Shown: positions 34,713 to 46,509, counted from the first letter of the stretch. The stretch is 64,000 bases of DNA from Thamnidium elegans (GCA_025201345.1 JAIXMG010000013.1:310001-374000); one strand, 5' to 3'. The notes: generated from the letters alone by a model not told the origin. Program-made: numbers and translations.

Positions 34713-35923
34713 TTAGTGCTTCGTCTTTTTAGTTGCAGTGATATATTGATCCAAGGTGTTTACTGCTGGTTTCTTTCGTTTAGGCGCAGGACTTGCAGTT
34801 TTTGTGTAGGTACCACCGCATGTCAATTGGTGTTCATTGTACCAGGTATCTGCGGGTTGAGGTGGTCTAAAATTACACTATTAATAAAAAAAAAAGGGTA
34901 CTTTTTTTTAAATATATATATATATATACGACAAACCTGTTCATAGAACGTTTTACTAATCCGAAATAAGGAGGTCTAGTTTTACATACGCCCTAATATG
35001 TAATTACGATTAATGAAAAGACAAATTTTATGTATGTGCAAAATAAGTTTACATTGCATTGCCAGATATGGGTAAGATAATAGTCTACTTCATTATGAAA
35101 GCTATATAATAGATTTATAAGTATCAGTTGAGTGCTTACACAAGAAAAGAAAAAGAGGATAAGTTTACTTGTGATAGACAGAAATATCGAAACCAGCAGC
35201 ATCGTTTATTCTTTTAGCTTCTTTTAAAAACGGAGGACCGTGCCCATCTGTCAAAACTAAATCAATCATTTGCTCTTAATATATCTTTTTTTTCTTTTTA
35301 CCTCTGTCTGTATTTTGTTGAGTTACAAATAATAGAGCATGAATCATCTCATGCTGTACACACATAAGTACTTGGAGAAAAATAACAGTATTGTCTTTTA
35401 AAAAAAATACTTACTAACAAAGTCTCCATCATTTCTTTCTTGGTTCTGAACTTTAGTAGTGGCTCAGATAATGCCACAATACAGTGATTTCCAAGTTTAT
35501 AAGTACATGTACCAGCACTAGGTTTATTTTTATTTTTATAAGTATATTGGGAGCAAAAAAAAAGATGTGTATACTTTACCTGCGGGTCATACGAGAAGAC
35601 CATTTTACTTCAACACTATCTAATTTATTATCAAAATACTTTTTGTTAAAGTATAGAAAGAGTTGATGGATATCAGGTGTTTCTTCGTCTAGTATACTTT
35701 CATCTACTGTGTTGTGTAATTTTTGAGCAAAGACAAAATCAGAATCAATTGTTGATAGGTGACTGCAACTAGTGGCTGGTTCTTCAACAGTAAGATCTAT
35801 AACGGATTGTCGTTGCATTCGTTTTGCTAATTCTAGATCTGCATTGTGTGTTCTTTCGTACTCTAACTTTTCTTGTTCCTGTAACATTCGAGCGAATGCT
35901 TCGTCACTATCTATATTCGACAT
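34713..35923 (-). CDS. SprT-like DNA-protein crosslink protease (Spartan/SPRTN-like)
   Basis: Metalloprotease that removes DNA-protein crosslinks. The seven exons are 35580-35923, 35415-35517, 35302-35353, 35169-35247, 35053-35101, 34937-34992 and 34713-34866, giving 278 residues. The zinc protease motif HEMIH is at 150-154, with the third histidine in DGHGPPF (169). It continues with NFHNEVDYYLTHIWQCN, CKTRPPYFGLVKRSMNR and WYNEHQLTCGG, the same order as human SPRTN's zinc-binding domain. Upstream of the catalytic domain lie DEAFARMLQEQE (UIM-like) and a hydrophobic VIDLT (41-45), a textbook SUMO-interacting motif. The C-terminus has NTLDQYI (264-270), reminiscent of a PIP box. The start at 35923 is preceded by an A-rich leader. 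Confidence 0.92.
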
Positions 35924-36014
35924 TTTTTTTTAAAGAGAAAAAAAAAAAGAAAAGAATAGAAAAAAAAAAAAAAGATAAATGTATTTTATTCTTACAAACT
36001 TTTTAAATTTTTTT

Positions 36015-36629
36015 TTAAGAGTAATAGTCTGGCTTTTTAACATTGACACCGTATTCAGATAAAGCAGCAGTAAGGTCTTCCATCGTTAATACAGTTTTAC
36101 GATCCTAATATATAAACATTTAGCTTTATATATCTTTGTGTGTGAGATTTTAGCTTTACCTTTCCTGACTTCCTATTGCCTGACTGTCTTACTTTAGAAT
36201 ATTGAAATGCGTCTGTAGCTATATCAGCTACGAACTTTTGTGTTGCTAAAGCCAACAGTCTTTTACTGTGCAGAAATAAGTAAGTAAAAAAAAAAAAAGG
36301 GCATTGCAGCTTTTTTACTTACATTCTCACATCATCACAATCAAAACCGGATTTATTTAAATAATAGTCAGTTACTGCGTCAGGTATCTAACAAAAATAA
36401 AAGAGAGATATAAATATGGGGCGTAACAAAAACGTTTAAGTTACTCTACAATAGGCGCATAGTTATCCATCAATGCAAGGAATTCTGCCATTGTCTTTTC
36501 CTTTTTATTTTCTACTTCTAGTTTAGGTACTTCTATGGTGGGTATAGCCGGTGTAGCCGGTGGTGGCATGTCGTTGGTTTTATTGGCATTAGGTAATTGA
36601 AGAGAGTTTGTTTTATTGGTATCGCTCAT
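36015..36629 (-). CDS. taf10: TFIID/SAGA subunit TAF10
   Basis: Histone-fold subunit shared by TFIID and SAGA. Exons are 36450-36629, 36323-36387, 36160-36265 and 36015-36104, giving 146 residues. A disordered Pro/Asn-rich N-terminus precedes EFLALMDNYAPIIPDAVTDY, then YLNKSGFDCDDVRIKRLLAL, DIATDAFQYSK and the ending KTVLTMEDLTAALSEYGVNV followed by KKP. This is the TAF10 histone fold with its conserved last helix. The first donor is GTAGAGT, chosen because it restores the conserved I-I-P-D join. Using the MSDTNK ATG (36629) avoids an unnatural upstream extension. Only 91 bp separate its stop from the next gene's ATG on the same strand. Confidence 0.94.
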
Positions 36630-37016
36630 AACTGTATTTTTGTTTTGTCGCTTAAGGGAATAAAAAAGGGAAAAGAGGAAAATAGAGGTATTTGGTACTT
36701 GTGAAAAAAAGGTCACATTTTTTTATTTGCTTTTTTTTTTCTCTTGTATGATTTGTTTGAATAAAAATATTGTTTTAATAACAGGAAAACGAGGAGCTTT
36801 TTTTTTAATATCCTTAAGAGCATACTTTTTGTTTCTTTCTGGTTTAAATACCTCTTCTCTTTTAATTAAGAAAAAAAAGGATATTTTTTTTAGTATCACG
36901 TGATTGTATTTTTTTTTTAATCATCATCAGGTACGACACGAAATTGATACAATACTCCTTTTTCTTCTATTTTTTTTTTAAAAAAATATTTTATTAATCT
37001 CTATATACATACGGCC
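36630..37016. other. Divergent promoter between taf10 and bZIP gene
   Basis: T-rich and A-rich tracts, ending in a T-run/A-run pair at 36970-36988 about 30 bases before the bZIP ATG. No other feature seen. Confidence 0.5.
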
Positions 37017-38153
37017 ATGATTACGACAAGTATAAGTGAAGCATATAGTTTATTAGGTGCACAACCACCACCACCGCAACCTGCTATGGACGCAACCGTT
37101 TATACAAATAATGTATTATTAGATAGCAACACTACACCTGGTACGAATATATATATATACACATGTATAAAAAAAAAAAATTTACAGATATAACAAAAGT
37201 ATAATATTGACTTGAACAGATTTATTAGCCGAGAAAAATATTAATTCAGGATCTAGTTCAGCCGAGGGAGCCGTATTTCTTCCGACTTATGCATCGCTGC
37301 CGACGACTAAACTTGAAGAAGAACCCAATCCGTTCGAACAAAGCTTTGAATCAACCGTCAAGATGCAAAAGACGACTAAATTACCCAGTGTAAAATCGAT
37401 TGATAATCCAAAACCGACTAGATTGGATGCATTAGAAAATCAATGGGATAGTTTAAGGTCTGGTATTCTATCGCCTTCCATGTTACCAGGACCTACTACA
37501 ACAGGTAAAGAAAAAAGAAAAAAAAAAGCTTAAATAATTTTATATTTATTAGTTGTATATATACTTTTTAGCTGTGAGAAGACCAGTAAAGTATGAAATC
37601 GAAACTACTACTTTTTACAATCATTCTTATGAAAATCCACCACCAGCAGCAGTAAAACATTCAAGAAAGATATCAAATAGTAGTAGTAGTTCCTCATCTA
37701 ATTCATCAAATAAAAAGCAAAAGACAATGAAAACAACAACAGCGACAGCGGGTGATCCAGAAGATGAAGAAAAGAGAAAGAACTTTTTAGAACGTAATCG
37801 AATTGGTAATTTTTTTTTTTTTTTTTTTTTTTTTGGTTGTTGCACATATACAGATATTCAAAAAAATAAATAAATACTTATTTTATTTATTAGCTGCTTT
37901 AAAATGTAGACAACGTAAAAAACAATGGCTACAAAACCTTCAAACTAAAGTTGAATATTTGGCTGCTGATAATGAACAATATCATATGCAGGCAAATGCG
38001 TTACAAGAAGAACTTATCAACTTAAAAACCCTTTTAATGGCACATAAAGATTGTCCTATAAATCAACAAGACTTGAAGATCGCTTTAAATCGTCCTATAC
38101 CTGGTGCTCCTTCTTTACCTCATTTACTCTCTAATAACAGCGACGATGCTTAA
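37017..38153 (+). CDS. ATF/CREB-type bZIP transcription factor
   Basis: Four exons, 37017-37140, 37220-37504, 37572-37805 and 37894-38153, encode 300 residues. The basic region is ERNRIAALKCRQRKKQWLQN (about 210-229), split by the third intron. It is followed by a leucine zipper (LQTKVEYLAADNEQYHMQAN, then LQEELINLK) and the LLMAHKDCPI block typical of fungal Atf1/Atf21/AtfA proteins. The N-terminal two thirds are disordered, Ser/Pro-rich. PSMLPGPTTT resembles the HRA/trans-activation motif region of Atf1. Family members bind CRE-like sites (TGACGT) and act downstream of the stress MAP kinase. That regulation is inferred from family, not from this sequence. Confidence 0.92.
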
Positions 38154-41078
38154 AATAAAAAAGAAAAAAAAAAAACCTGTACGCACGTAAAAAAGCGAAA
38201 AAATAAATAGTCGGGATATTTTATTCTTTTTGGAGTGAGGCGGGGGGGTGTATGTTTTTATTTTATTCTTGGGGGGGGGTTGAAAAAGGGAGTGTTCAAA
38301 ACCTTCTATTTTATACGTTCAGGGCAAAAAAAGTGAATTTCTTGCATGAAACAAGTTGAAACAACATTTGTGCGTGTGTTAAAATAAGAATATAGATCAC
38401 ATGAATAAATAACCCCACTATTTTATCAAAATATCTTTTTTTTTTTCTTTTTTTTTTCTCTTTTACTTCTTTATTACTGCGAATACCAGTAAGTATATAT
38501 TTATACATCTTTTTAAAGAAGATTATTGCCTTGTATTCATCTATTATCCTGCTTTCTTTTTAGTGCCTTCTTTTATGTCCGTACAAAAGGATATTGGTCT
38601 TCCTAAACCAACTGCGGCGCATAAGAGCACTTCTTGTTTAAAGTGCTCAAACGGGCTCGACTCTTATAGGCATCGAGCTCCTTTCTCTGTTTTTGTTTTG
38701 ACGTCGTGTAAATAAAGACGTGCACCAAGATTCATCCGTCCTGAACTAATGCTGTTTTACGCGTTCTTTAGATTATTAGTATGGATGGTCCGCTCGCCTT
38801 CAGTGTGATAAACGAATTTATATTTGCTTACCTTCCAAGTATCGAAATTGTATGTTCGCAGCGAAAGAATATTTATTTCGACAAATTGGAAGAAAATAAA
38901 ATATATATATATATATATTGTTATACCTTAAAGAAGGGTATAAATTTACCAGTATCTAACACTGTAAAGCCTAAAAAAAAAATCACACCGTATTTGATAA
39001 GGACAATACAAAAGTATCAAAAACAACAACTATGAAACAAGTTGATAGCCAAAGATTATTCATTGGTACATGGCGCAATAATGCCAGTTTTATGATGTTT
39101 GTCGGGCAAATTTCATTTGCAAGAGGAACTTTCGACAAAGGTTGGAGTATCTTCTTTTACTGAGCCAATACATTAAAACAGGATTCCATGAATTGTGGAG
39201 TTTTGGACCATCTCAGTCAAAGGGACAAGCGTGATAATATCAAACAGTTTAGTTTGTAAGTCCTAAAAGTAATATCATTTTCAAAGATTATTAAAACTGC
39301 TGATTTAGATTCATCTTGGTCTTTCGTTCTTTGTCTTTCAAAGTTTGAAGAGTTGGTCAAAGCTGCAGAAAATACACCTAATTTTAATGAAATTTCTGCA
39401 ATTTTGAACAAGTTACAAGATAATAGCGTAGTTCATACTCTTTTGACGGTCGAAAACAAAACCCTTCTTCCTCAGTGTAGTTATATTCTGAATCAGAAGC
39501 TAAAAAATTGCGCTTAATATTATGATCAGTGGCCTCAATGAAACAATGATAAATCTTACCCAAAAGCATACTGCCTAAAAACCAAGATCCTGACAGTTGC
39601 CTTATTTGAAGACCTATGAAAATTAGACGAGCCTTTTTTTTTTTTTTTTTTTTTTGCGCATAAAGAAATATATTGACCTATAATATAAATGTATATCTTT
39701 AATTGTGAACAAGAAATTTGTTTTATAAATTAGTCAGATTTTTCCACTTCCCCTTCTTTTTTTTGGGTTTGATAAGTTTTTGGTTGTAAATGCAACAAAT
39801 CAAATGACTTTATTCAGCTGTAGGTATACAAATGTAGATCAATAAGGTTTCACCTTAATCTCCCGGCACAATTACATAAAGACAATCAACAAAAAAGGCA
39901 ACTGTCATTTTCTTTAGTCGAAACATAAGAAAATCCCTGTCATGATATGTTTGTTTAATGCCGTATTGTTGTGCGCGTATAAAAAGACATATTAATAATC
40001 TAATCTGATTCTAATGTCACAACTAAGCCTAATTAACTCGAGAAATAACCAGCAGGAAATTTTTATTTTATTAGCAGGCCCTACAGTAAAAATACAACTT
40101 TTTTTTTAATAAAGCCCAGAAAATCCTTTTTTTTTTGTTTTTGTCTGTCCGCCATGTGAGTAAAAAAGTAAATATTTATGCATAAACTCATTGTTTCATC
40201 ATTCGCTGCGTTAACATTCTCAAGAATCTTGTAAATACGTGAGGCAATCATATTTATTATTCGATAAGGTAACATCTTACATTGTTCTCTTCCGAAAAAA
40301 AAAAAAAAAAACGCTGTCGTCAAGTACGTTTTTGTAAAGTTTCAGAGAAACTCGGGAATAGTTCTTCCAACCTGAGTTTGCATATTTCTTTTTTTAAATG
40401 ATTGCTAAGCAACGTATTTTATTCAAGCATGAATTTATATATGCGACAGTAAAAAAAAAGTCTTTTTTATTTTTTTTTATTTTTTTAAACGCGATAATTT
40501 TAATTAGACCAAAAAGTTTATCAAAAGACGTGTCATTCGCGAACCAAGTAGTATTAAGATGATGATATATTTATGCAGGCAACCGAATTTTCTTTTTTTT
40601 TTTTAATTTTTCTTTAATTGGAGTATCTTTTTTTTAAGCTGTACACGTGGCGACACTTATTTCAATCTACAATTTTATTTTTTATGGTTTCGGATACAAT
40701 TGAAAAAGATTGATAGAACAGCCGAAAAAAAAAATAAAAAAACGAAAGTAAGGTATTTTTATTGGTTAAGAAAAAAAAAAAAAAAAAAAGAAAGAAAATA
40801 GAAAATATTTACATGTATATTAAAAAAATAACAAAAAAGAATATAAGCTTAAAAGGGGTTGGGTTTAGGTTTAGGTTTGGGGGAGAGCATAGAATTGGGA
40901 GATTTTTTTTTGTTTTTTTTGTTTTGTCATATAAATAAAGTTGTGTTACAGTTGTTTTCTTTGAATTCCAGGTCTTCTCTTTTTCCATAATTGGGTGTAT
41001 ATTGTACAAAAAAAAATGAGTGAATGTTAATTTTTTTTTTTTTTTGTTGTTGTTGTTTTTGTTGTTTTAAAAATAGTC
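38154..41078. other. Gene-poor region
   Basis: 2.9 kb without a confident gene. Contents: G-runs near 38240-38285; a GC-richer hairpin-forming patch (38600-38700, listed separately); an ATG frame of 84 codons (38781-39035); a small ATG frame 39031-39162; minus-strand frames at 39217-39569; and long T tracts near 39630 and A tracts near 40290 and 40770. A GGGTTTAGGTTTAGG motif lies near 40863. The frames look like eroded coding remnants rather than genes. Confidence 0.45.
38611..38690. other. Hairpin-rich patch, possible structured RNA
   Basis: Perfect 8-bp inverted repeat GAGCACTT (38625-38632) / AAGTGCTC (38641-38648) with an 8-base loop. ATAAGAG (38621-38627) and CTCTTAT (38661-38667) can pair as a competing outer stem. 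GCTCGA (38655-38660) and TCGAGC (38673-38678) form a third. Local GC is clearly above the flanks. No match to tRNA, 5S, U6 or SRP consensus that I can see. Confidence 0.3.
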
Positions 41079-41915
41079 TTATTTCTTTGCAGAAGATCTT
41101 GTGGAAGTTAAATCTTTCCAAACAAAGCAAGAGTTACCAGCGATATGAGTTTTAGGTTTTCTACCTCTTTTTTTTCTGGGCATTTGTAAAAGAGTATCCA
41201 TATTCGAATTAGTAAAAGCGTTCATGGAATCACTCATTGTATCATCCAATACATGTACTTGTTGCTGTAATTTTGATCTGACTAATAAATCATGATCTGC
41301 CTTTAATTCTCTTTCTTTTTGTTCTTCAGATACATGAATATCCCAAACAGTAGGAGTTAAAAAAGTCCAACCGCCACCTTCAAAATTATTGTTACAGGTA
41401 GGTGGTCTACCTCTTCTTCTCTTTAAAACGGGTTGTCCAGAGGAATCAAATACGATTTGAGTATTTGGTATAGGTGAAGGTGATACTATTGGCTTTGTAC
41501 TACTAGTACTACTGTTACGAGACCTTGGTGTGGCAGCAACAGTAGTAGTAGTAGTAGTAGAAAAATGTTCTAAAGTAGGTAAGGAAGGAGAAGATTCATT
41601 GGAAACTGAAGAAACATCTTCAAATGATATTGAACTGGTGGATGAACAAGATGGTGAAGGAGATTGTTGAGAAAGGATAGGTGAAGTACTCCAGGTTGTA
41701 TTATTATTGAATGGTAGTTTTGGTGAAGAAGAAGGTAAACGTAATCTTTGTGGTGGATCATCTCCTTCAAGCGGAGGTAAAGGTGATTTGGTATACTCAT
41801 TTAACGATGGTGAGGCAGGCGATAGATTTACAATGGGCGCATCCGATGTATAAGGTGAAGAAATTAATAAATTTGAAATAGAAGGCAACATTCTAGTGTT
41901 GTCTTTTTGATTCAT
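41079..41915 (-). CDS. AT-hook protein with two hooks
   Basis: A single exon of 278 residues. The first 150 residues are Ser/Pro/Thr-rich and disordered. Two AT-hooks are present: KRRRGRPP at about 165 and KKRGRKPK at about 246, so minor-groove DNA binding is likely. Between them lies an ordered-looking block, GGWTFLTPTVWDIHVSEEQK, followed by a helical HDLLVRSKLQQQVHVLDD. After the second hook comes GNSCFVWKDL. I do not recognise this core as a named domain. A chromatin or transcription role is inferred from the hooks only. It shares a very short upstream region with a small plus-strand ORF. Confidence 0.8.
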   Translation of the reverse strand: MNQKDNTRMLPSISNLLISSPYTSDAPIVNLSPASPSLNEYTKSPLPPLEGDDPPQRLRLPSSSPKLPFNNNTTWSTSPILSQQSPSPSCSSTSSISFEDVSSVSNESSPSLPTLEHFSTTTTTTVAATPRSRNSSTSSTKPIVSPSPIPNTQIVFDSSGQPVLKRRRGRPPTCNNNFEGGGWTFLTPTVWDIHVSEEQKERELKADHDLLVRSKLQQQVHVLDDTMSDSMNAFTNSNMDTLLQMPRKKRGRKPKTHIAGNSCFVWKDLTSTRSSAKK

Positions 41916-41954
41916 AGTTCTTTATAATTCTTTTTTAAAAAAGAGAGAGAGAAG

Positions 41955-42158
41955 ATGAGTGGTAAAATGGTAAAAAGGAAAAAAAAAAAAGATAAAAAGA
42001 AAAAGAAAAGAGGATTTATACAAACTAAGAAATTTAATTCATTAAGAATACCGAGAAAAATCATTTTTCTTTTTTTAACCATTTTTTTTCTGCTCTTTCT
42101 TGTACTTCTCCAACCCGATCAAATAGAAGATCTTCGTAAAATACAAAATACCATATAA
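41955..42158 (+). CDS. Possible small single-pass membrane protein
   Basis: An ATG-initiated frame of 67 residues: a Lys-rich N-terminus (VKRKKKKDKKKKKRG), then a single hydrophobic segment (IIFLFLTIFFLLFLVLLQP) and a short polar tail. The layout is that of a type II signal-anchored peptide. However, the Lys run comes from an A-rich leader tract and the ATG lies only 39 bases from the ATG of the divergent AT-hook gene, leaving no room for two promoters. It may be chance. Confidence 0.3.
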   Translation: MSGKMVKRKKKKDKKKKKRGFIQTKKFNSLRIPRKIIFLFLTIFFLLFLVLLQPDQIEDLRKIQNTI

Positions 42159-43189
42159 AGTTATTACTTTTTTTTAGAGAGAGAAAGAGAGAAAGAACAG
42201 GCTGTTAAAAAAAAGAGTGCTTCCCTTTTATCCTTATACAATTTCATAATTTATTTGGTATTATTGACAACAAAAATAAACAACTTTCTTCTTTATCCGT
42301 CCCTCTTTGTTTCACAGTTTTTTTTGTGTGAGAAGCTTAATACTGGAAAATCTGCTTTTAGTAGTTATTAGGTATGCATTATACATGACATGAATCACGT
42401 GTTGTCTACTCTATTTGTGAATAGAATAAAAGGAAAAAGGTAGACAACTCTATTCATTCCATTGAACAATAATATCATAATAAATATTTTTATAGTATAT
42501 TGAGCTAAAATCATTATTTTATTTAATACCATTATTATTAGTGATTCTATTACAATTACCCTTTTTATTTTATTTTATAAAAGTGTATATTTTGTCAAGA
42601 CTTGAATTGTATTATTATCTGTATTCATTTTTATTTTTTCCTTTTAAAAAAAATTAATCCAAAATTGTTTAATAAGTAAATATTTAGTCTTATTTGTTGT
42701 GCTCAAAAAATAACCTAAATAGATTATTATTTTCAACCCCTTTTTTATTATTATAAAATGATTACGTTTATTCAGTTCCAACATCAATTACGCCCCTGTC
42801 TCGTAATAATAATCTATAGGACTGGTTACCCCCCAAAGAATCCATGGAAACTACAAAAACCCAGGCTAAACAGTGATTAGGTGTCATTTTTCTTTTTATT
42901 CCTTTTTTGCAACCAACATAAAAGATGACTGACCACCTCTTAAAATTGCACTTACAAATCCTCGTTTTTTAAATAAAATTTGATCTTTGGGTTCTACGGA
43001 AAAATGTTACCAATTAAAGTGATTTTACTCCTTTTGTAAATATTTACTTTTGTGCTAAATTTTTCAAATAGAAGCAAAGCCCGAACCTTCTCTTCTGTGT
43101 ACTTTCTTTTAAATCTCAGTTAGCGAAAAAAAAAAAAACTTTTTTTGTCTTCCTCATTTGAAACTTTTTTTTTTTTTTTTTTTTGGACA
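42159..43189. other. Intergenic region
   Basis: AT-rich, no supported gene. A long pyrimidine/T tract (43164-43184) precedes the next ATG. Confidence 0.5.
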
Positions 43190-44884
43190 ATGTCAACCGA
43201 AAATACAGAAACTGTCATAAAAGTAACTTTGCAGAAAAAAAAAGCTCCTCTTTAGTTAAAAAAAAAAAAACGACTTACTCCTTTTTAGACTTTAAATCCT
43301 TACTTGTCAACATTAGCAGATACGAGTACACGAGATCGACCAGTGAAAAGAAGAGCTATTGAAGCCGTCAAAAAAGAAACGTTACAGATAAACAGATGGA
43401 CCCACGCCGAGGCTGCTGCTTGTGAACTACTTGCGCACCTGATAGATTCTCTACTTATCTGTACTGAAAGTGCTATCGAGAGCGTACGAGAGCAAACGGT
43501 TGGTATTCTCGACAGGTAAAAACCATATCATCTCTTTTTTTGCAGTACACTAAACACATGTATAAAATAGCCTTATTGAAAAATCTCAAAACGGAGGCAT
43601 TGATTCATCTGTCCTCCAAAAACTATTAAAGCAAACTTTCACCCGCTTAAAACAAGAGCCCACAGAAGAGATCCGAGCCGCTTGGATGGACCTGTGTGTG
43701 ACGCTAACCAGCAAGCTGAAAGAACTGAAAATTTCAGTAACCGAAAGCGAGTTGATTATGGATATTGTACAGGCAGCTGCAGAGGACCCGTTTGCGGAAG
43801 TGGTAAAACGTGCAGCCAAGTTGATTATCGTGTACGCTCAGACTCAGTCCAAGGCCACGGACTATGCGTGTGAGCGCATGGTGCGTTTGACCATACCCTT
43901 GTTGGTGCATAAGCATACGGCCGTACGTGTGCTGGGGATCAGATCCATGGAAGCCGTTTTATTAGCGTCAGCCAAGGGGTTGCATCTGTTATTTGAGTAC
44001 GAGCAGGTGTTCGATAGACAGCCGATTGTACCGGCTTTAATTTACGATCACTCGCCGCTGGTACGAGATCACTTATTTAAGGCGCTGGCTAATTTGCTGT
44101 GTCAGTGGACGCCTCGTGACAGGTACCAGTACGGTGAACGCATCTTACCTATTATACTCTCGGGCTTGTTTGACGAGCTGCCGTCGGTGCAAGTGACTTG
44201 TAAATTTAGTTTAAATCAAGTTGGTCAAAGTTGTACGCGTGATTTGTTTGAAGCTGACATCATACATGAAATACCAACAGATGATAAAGTATCAGAGACA
44301 ATAGGTAAAAAAAAAAAAAAAAAAAAAAGAGTTTAAAGTTTTTAAGATTTACTTATAAAAAAAAATTAGGGTTAAAACAGTTAGTTCACGTTTGTTTTGA
44401 TCAAAGTTTAGTTCATTTACTTGTAGCAAGCACAGATTTTATCGCGGTGAGACAAATGACAGCTTTAGACACACTGCGCTTATTTTTAGAGTATGCACAG
44501 GTGAATGATCTAGTGAAGAACATCAAGAAGATCATGCATTACTTGATGGTGGTTTATATCAATAACGATCAAGATGTGCGAGAAAAAGTGTTTGAAATCA
44601 TTGTGTTGTTGGCGTCGCAGTTGCCCAGCGCAGATATATATCTCGATGTCTTGCTCTCACGATTAGAACAAAAGTACTTGGTTACAGAGACAAACGGGTT
44701 TTCTGCTGCACAGACAGCGTTGGTTGTCATGGTATTTTTAAAGCGGTTTATGAAGGCAAGTAAACATGCCGTTTCGTCAGAACGTGTTTTAAAAGCAATT
44801 GAGAAACCGTATTTAAAACTGATTGTCGAAGATCAACCAGAGACCTTGCAACACATGAAAGATATCCAATCTTTACTAGCTTAG
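43190..44884 (+). CDS. HEAT-repeat protein, DNAAF5/HEATR2-like
   Basis: Four exons, 43190-43222, 43289-43515, 43571-44304 and 44370-44884, encode 502 residues. The ATG at 43190 (MSTENTETVIK) joins in frame to TLNPYLSTLADTSTRDRPVK. The whole protein is alpha-helical HEAT repeats. The strongest signature is RDRYQYGERILPIILSGLFD followed by ELPSVQ...NQVG, which lines up with human DNAAF5 RDRYSFFHKLIPLLLSGLTD, EIPEIRQ...EKVG. Earlier repeats (LVHKHTAVRVLGIRSMEAVL; ALIYDHSPLVRDHLFKALAN) also fit the order in that family. DNAAF5 helps preassemble axonemal dynein arms. The protein is shorter than the human one (855 residues). The family call is by eye; a generic HEAT/ARM scaffold is the alternative. 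Confidence 0.72.
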
Positions 44885-46509
44885 AAAAAAAAAATCCTTG
44901 GCAATAAAATAAAACCAGGTTTAGATATATTAGGAACAATATAAACCCGAATTAAACTTTGGCTTGTAAGACATACTGAAAATAGAGATATTTATACATT
45001 AAATCTCAGTTTGTCAAGCATTAACAAACAGCGTGTTTTTTTTATATTAATTTAAAACTGCAAGTGTGTAAACAGTTTCAAACTTGCGTGTATAATAGAA
45101 TCATTTGTTGTCGTGGCCTGATCAGAACAAAAGTGTCTACTGTTTTATTTTTACAAGTAGTATGCATCTGTAACCTATACCAGTTTTTATTTTACAGGTC
45201 ATGTACCCTTTCTTACACACACACATATGTCACACATTTTATTTTATTTTTTTATTGTTAATTCGACGTTTTTACTATGTACGGCTTAAATTAACCAGTA
45301 ATTGGTAAGTTCTTTACATCCCCTCTCAATTAAAACTGTTCTTCTTAAGACCGATATTCTAGTAACGGGACTGAAATCATGTCTACTTCAGCATATCTTG
45401 GGTATGTTTCATTGGTGATCGCTAATAATGTTTGCTTGTCGTGAATTATTGCGCTTCTGAAAAGCTTTGGAAAAATATATAGTTTCCTAAACAGCTTTGA
45501 TCTTCTACATTATCACACTTTTTACAGCTCTTTTACGCAAATTGCCTCACTTGTTCGACAAATCAATATTCTTTTTTTCATAACTAGTATAAAGATCATA
45601 AATCTTTATCTTTCCCTTTTATGATTTTTGTTCGCTGTAATGTGTATCTTTACCAAAATCACTTTTTTATATTTGGTATTTTAAATAATAATAAATAAAC
45701 AAGTAAAATAAAACTAAAGGCGTGATACTTGATTGCTTATTATTATCATTTTAAATTGCACTTTTCATAATAAAATATGTATTTCTGTTCATGCAGCTCA
45801 TTTTTAATTGCTTTTATCCATATAAAAAACCAGCTTGCAGCATTACCCGAAAAGATACCCTATTCACTTTCCTTCAGTGACTTTGAATATTGCTTACCTA
45901 AAATGGATAGTTTCTCTCCCCCCTGGCACACCTTTTCAGTAACCAATCAAAGTATTATTTATGCAGACATAGTTTTCCGCACAAAAGAGAGAAAGAACTG
46001 AGATTGAAATATACAATGCAAAAAAAAAAAAAAAAAAAAAAAGTAATCGAAAATCTATTTGAGTCACACCACTTAAATGACAGATGTCAACGGTAAATCA
46101 GGGATGAATTTTTACAGAATATTTAGTGCAAATAAAAACTAGTGCGGTGTAAAAATACCGATGCTTCGCTTTCAAAGATGAGGACATGTTTTGCTTTTAC
46201 AAAAGGAAACTTTTACTCCCACCTATAAGTTAATTGGTTTTATATGCGAACAGTCAGCGATTTACGCACAAAAAAGCAATTACTATCTTTATAAAAGATA
46301 CTGCAAAAAAAAAAAACATAATTAAGAAAAAAAAAGTTTTTCGTATTCTATAGATTTCTGTTACAGATCGTGTGACCACAAAAATCTTTTTTATGCGGGG
46401 TTTCTGGATCCATCTCGATTTTTTTTCTTTTTTTTTTCGTATAATTTGCGGGGGGATACCATGGTTTTTTTTTCTTTTTCTTTTTCTTTAAACAAAAAAA
46501 TAGCTTAAA
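44885..46509. other. Intergenic region
   Basis: 1.6 kb, AT-rich. A 75-codon ATG frame (45777-46001) is not recognisable. A-tracts occur at 46020-46042 and T-tracts precede the dihydroorotase ATG. No gene is supported. Confidence 0.45.

Noticed and set aside
40857..40882. GGGTTTAGGTTTAGG telomere-like motif
   Set aside because: There are only about two to three units, no array and no subtelomeric context; probably chance in G/T-rich sequence.
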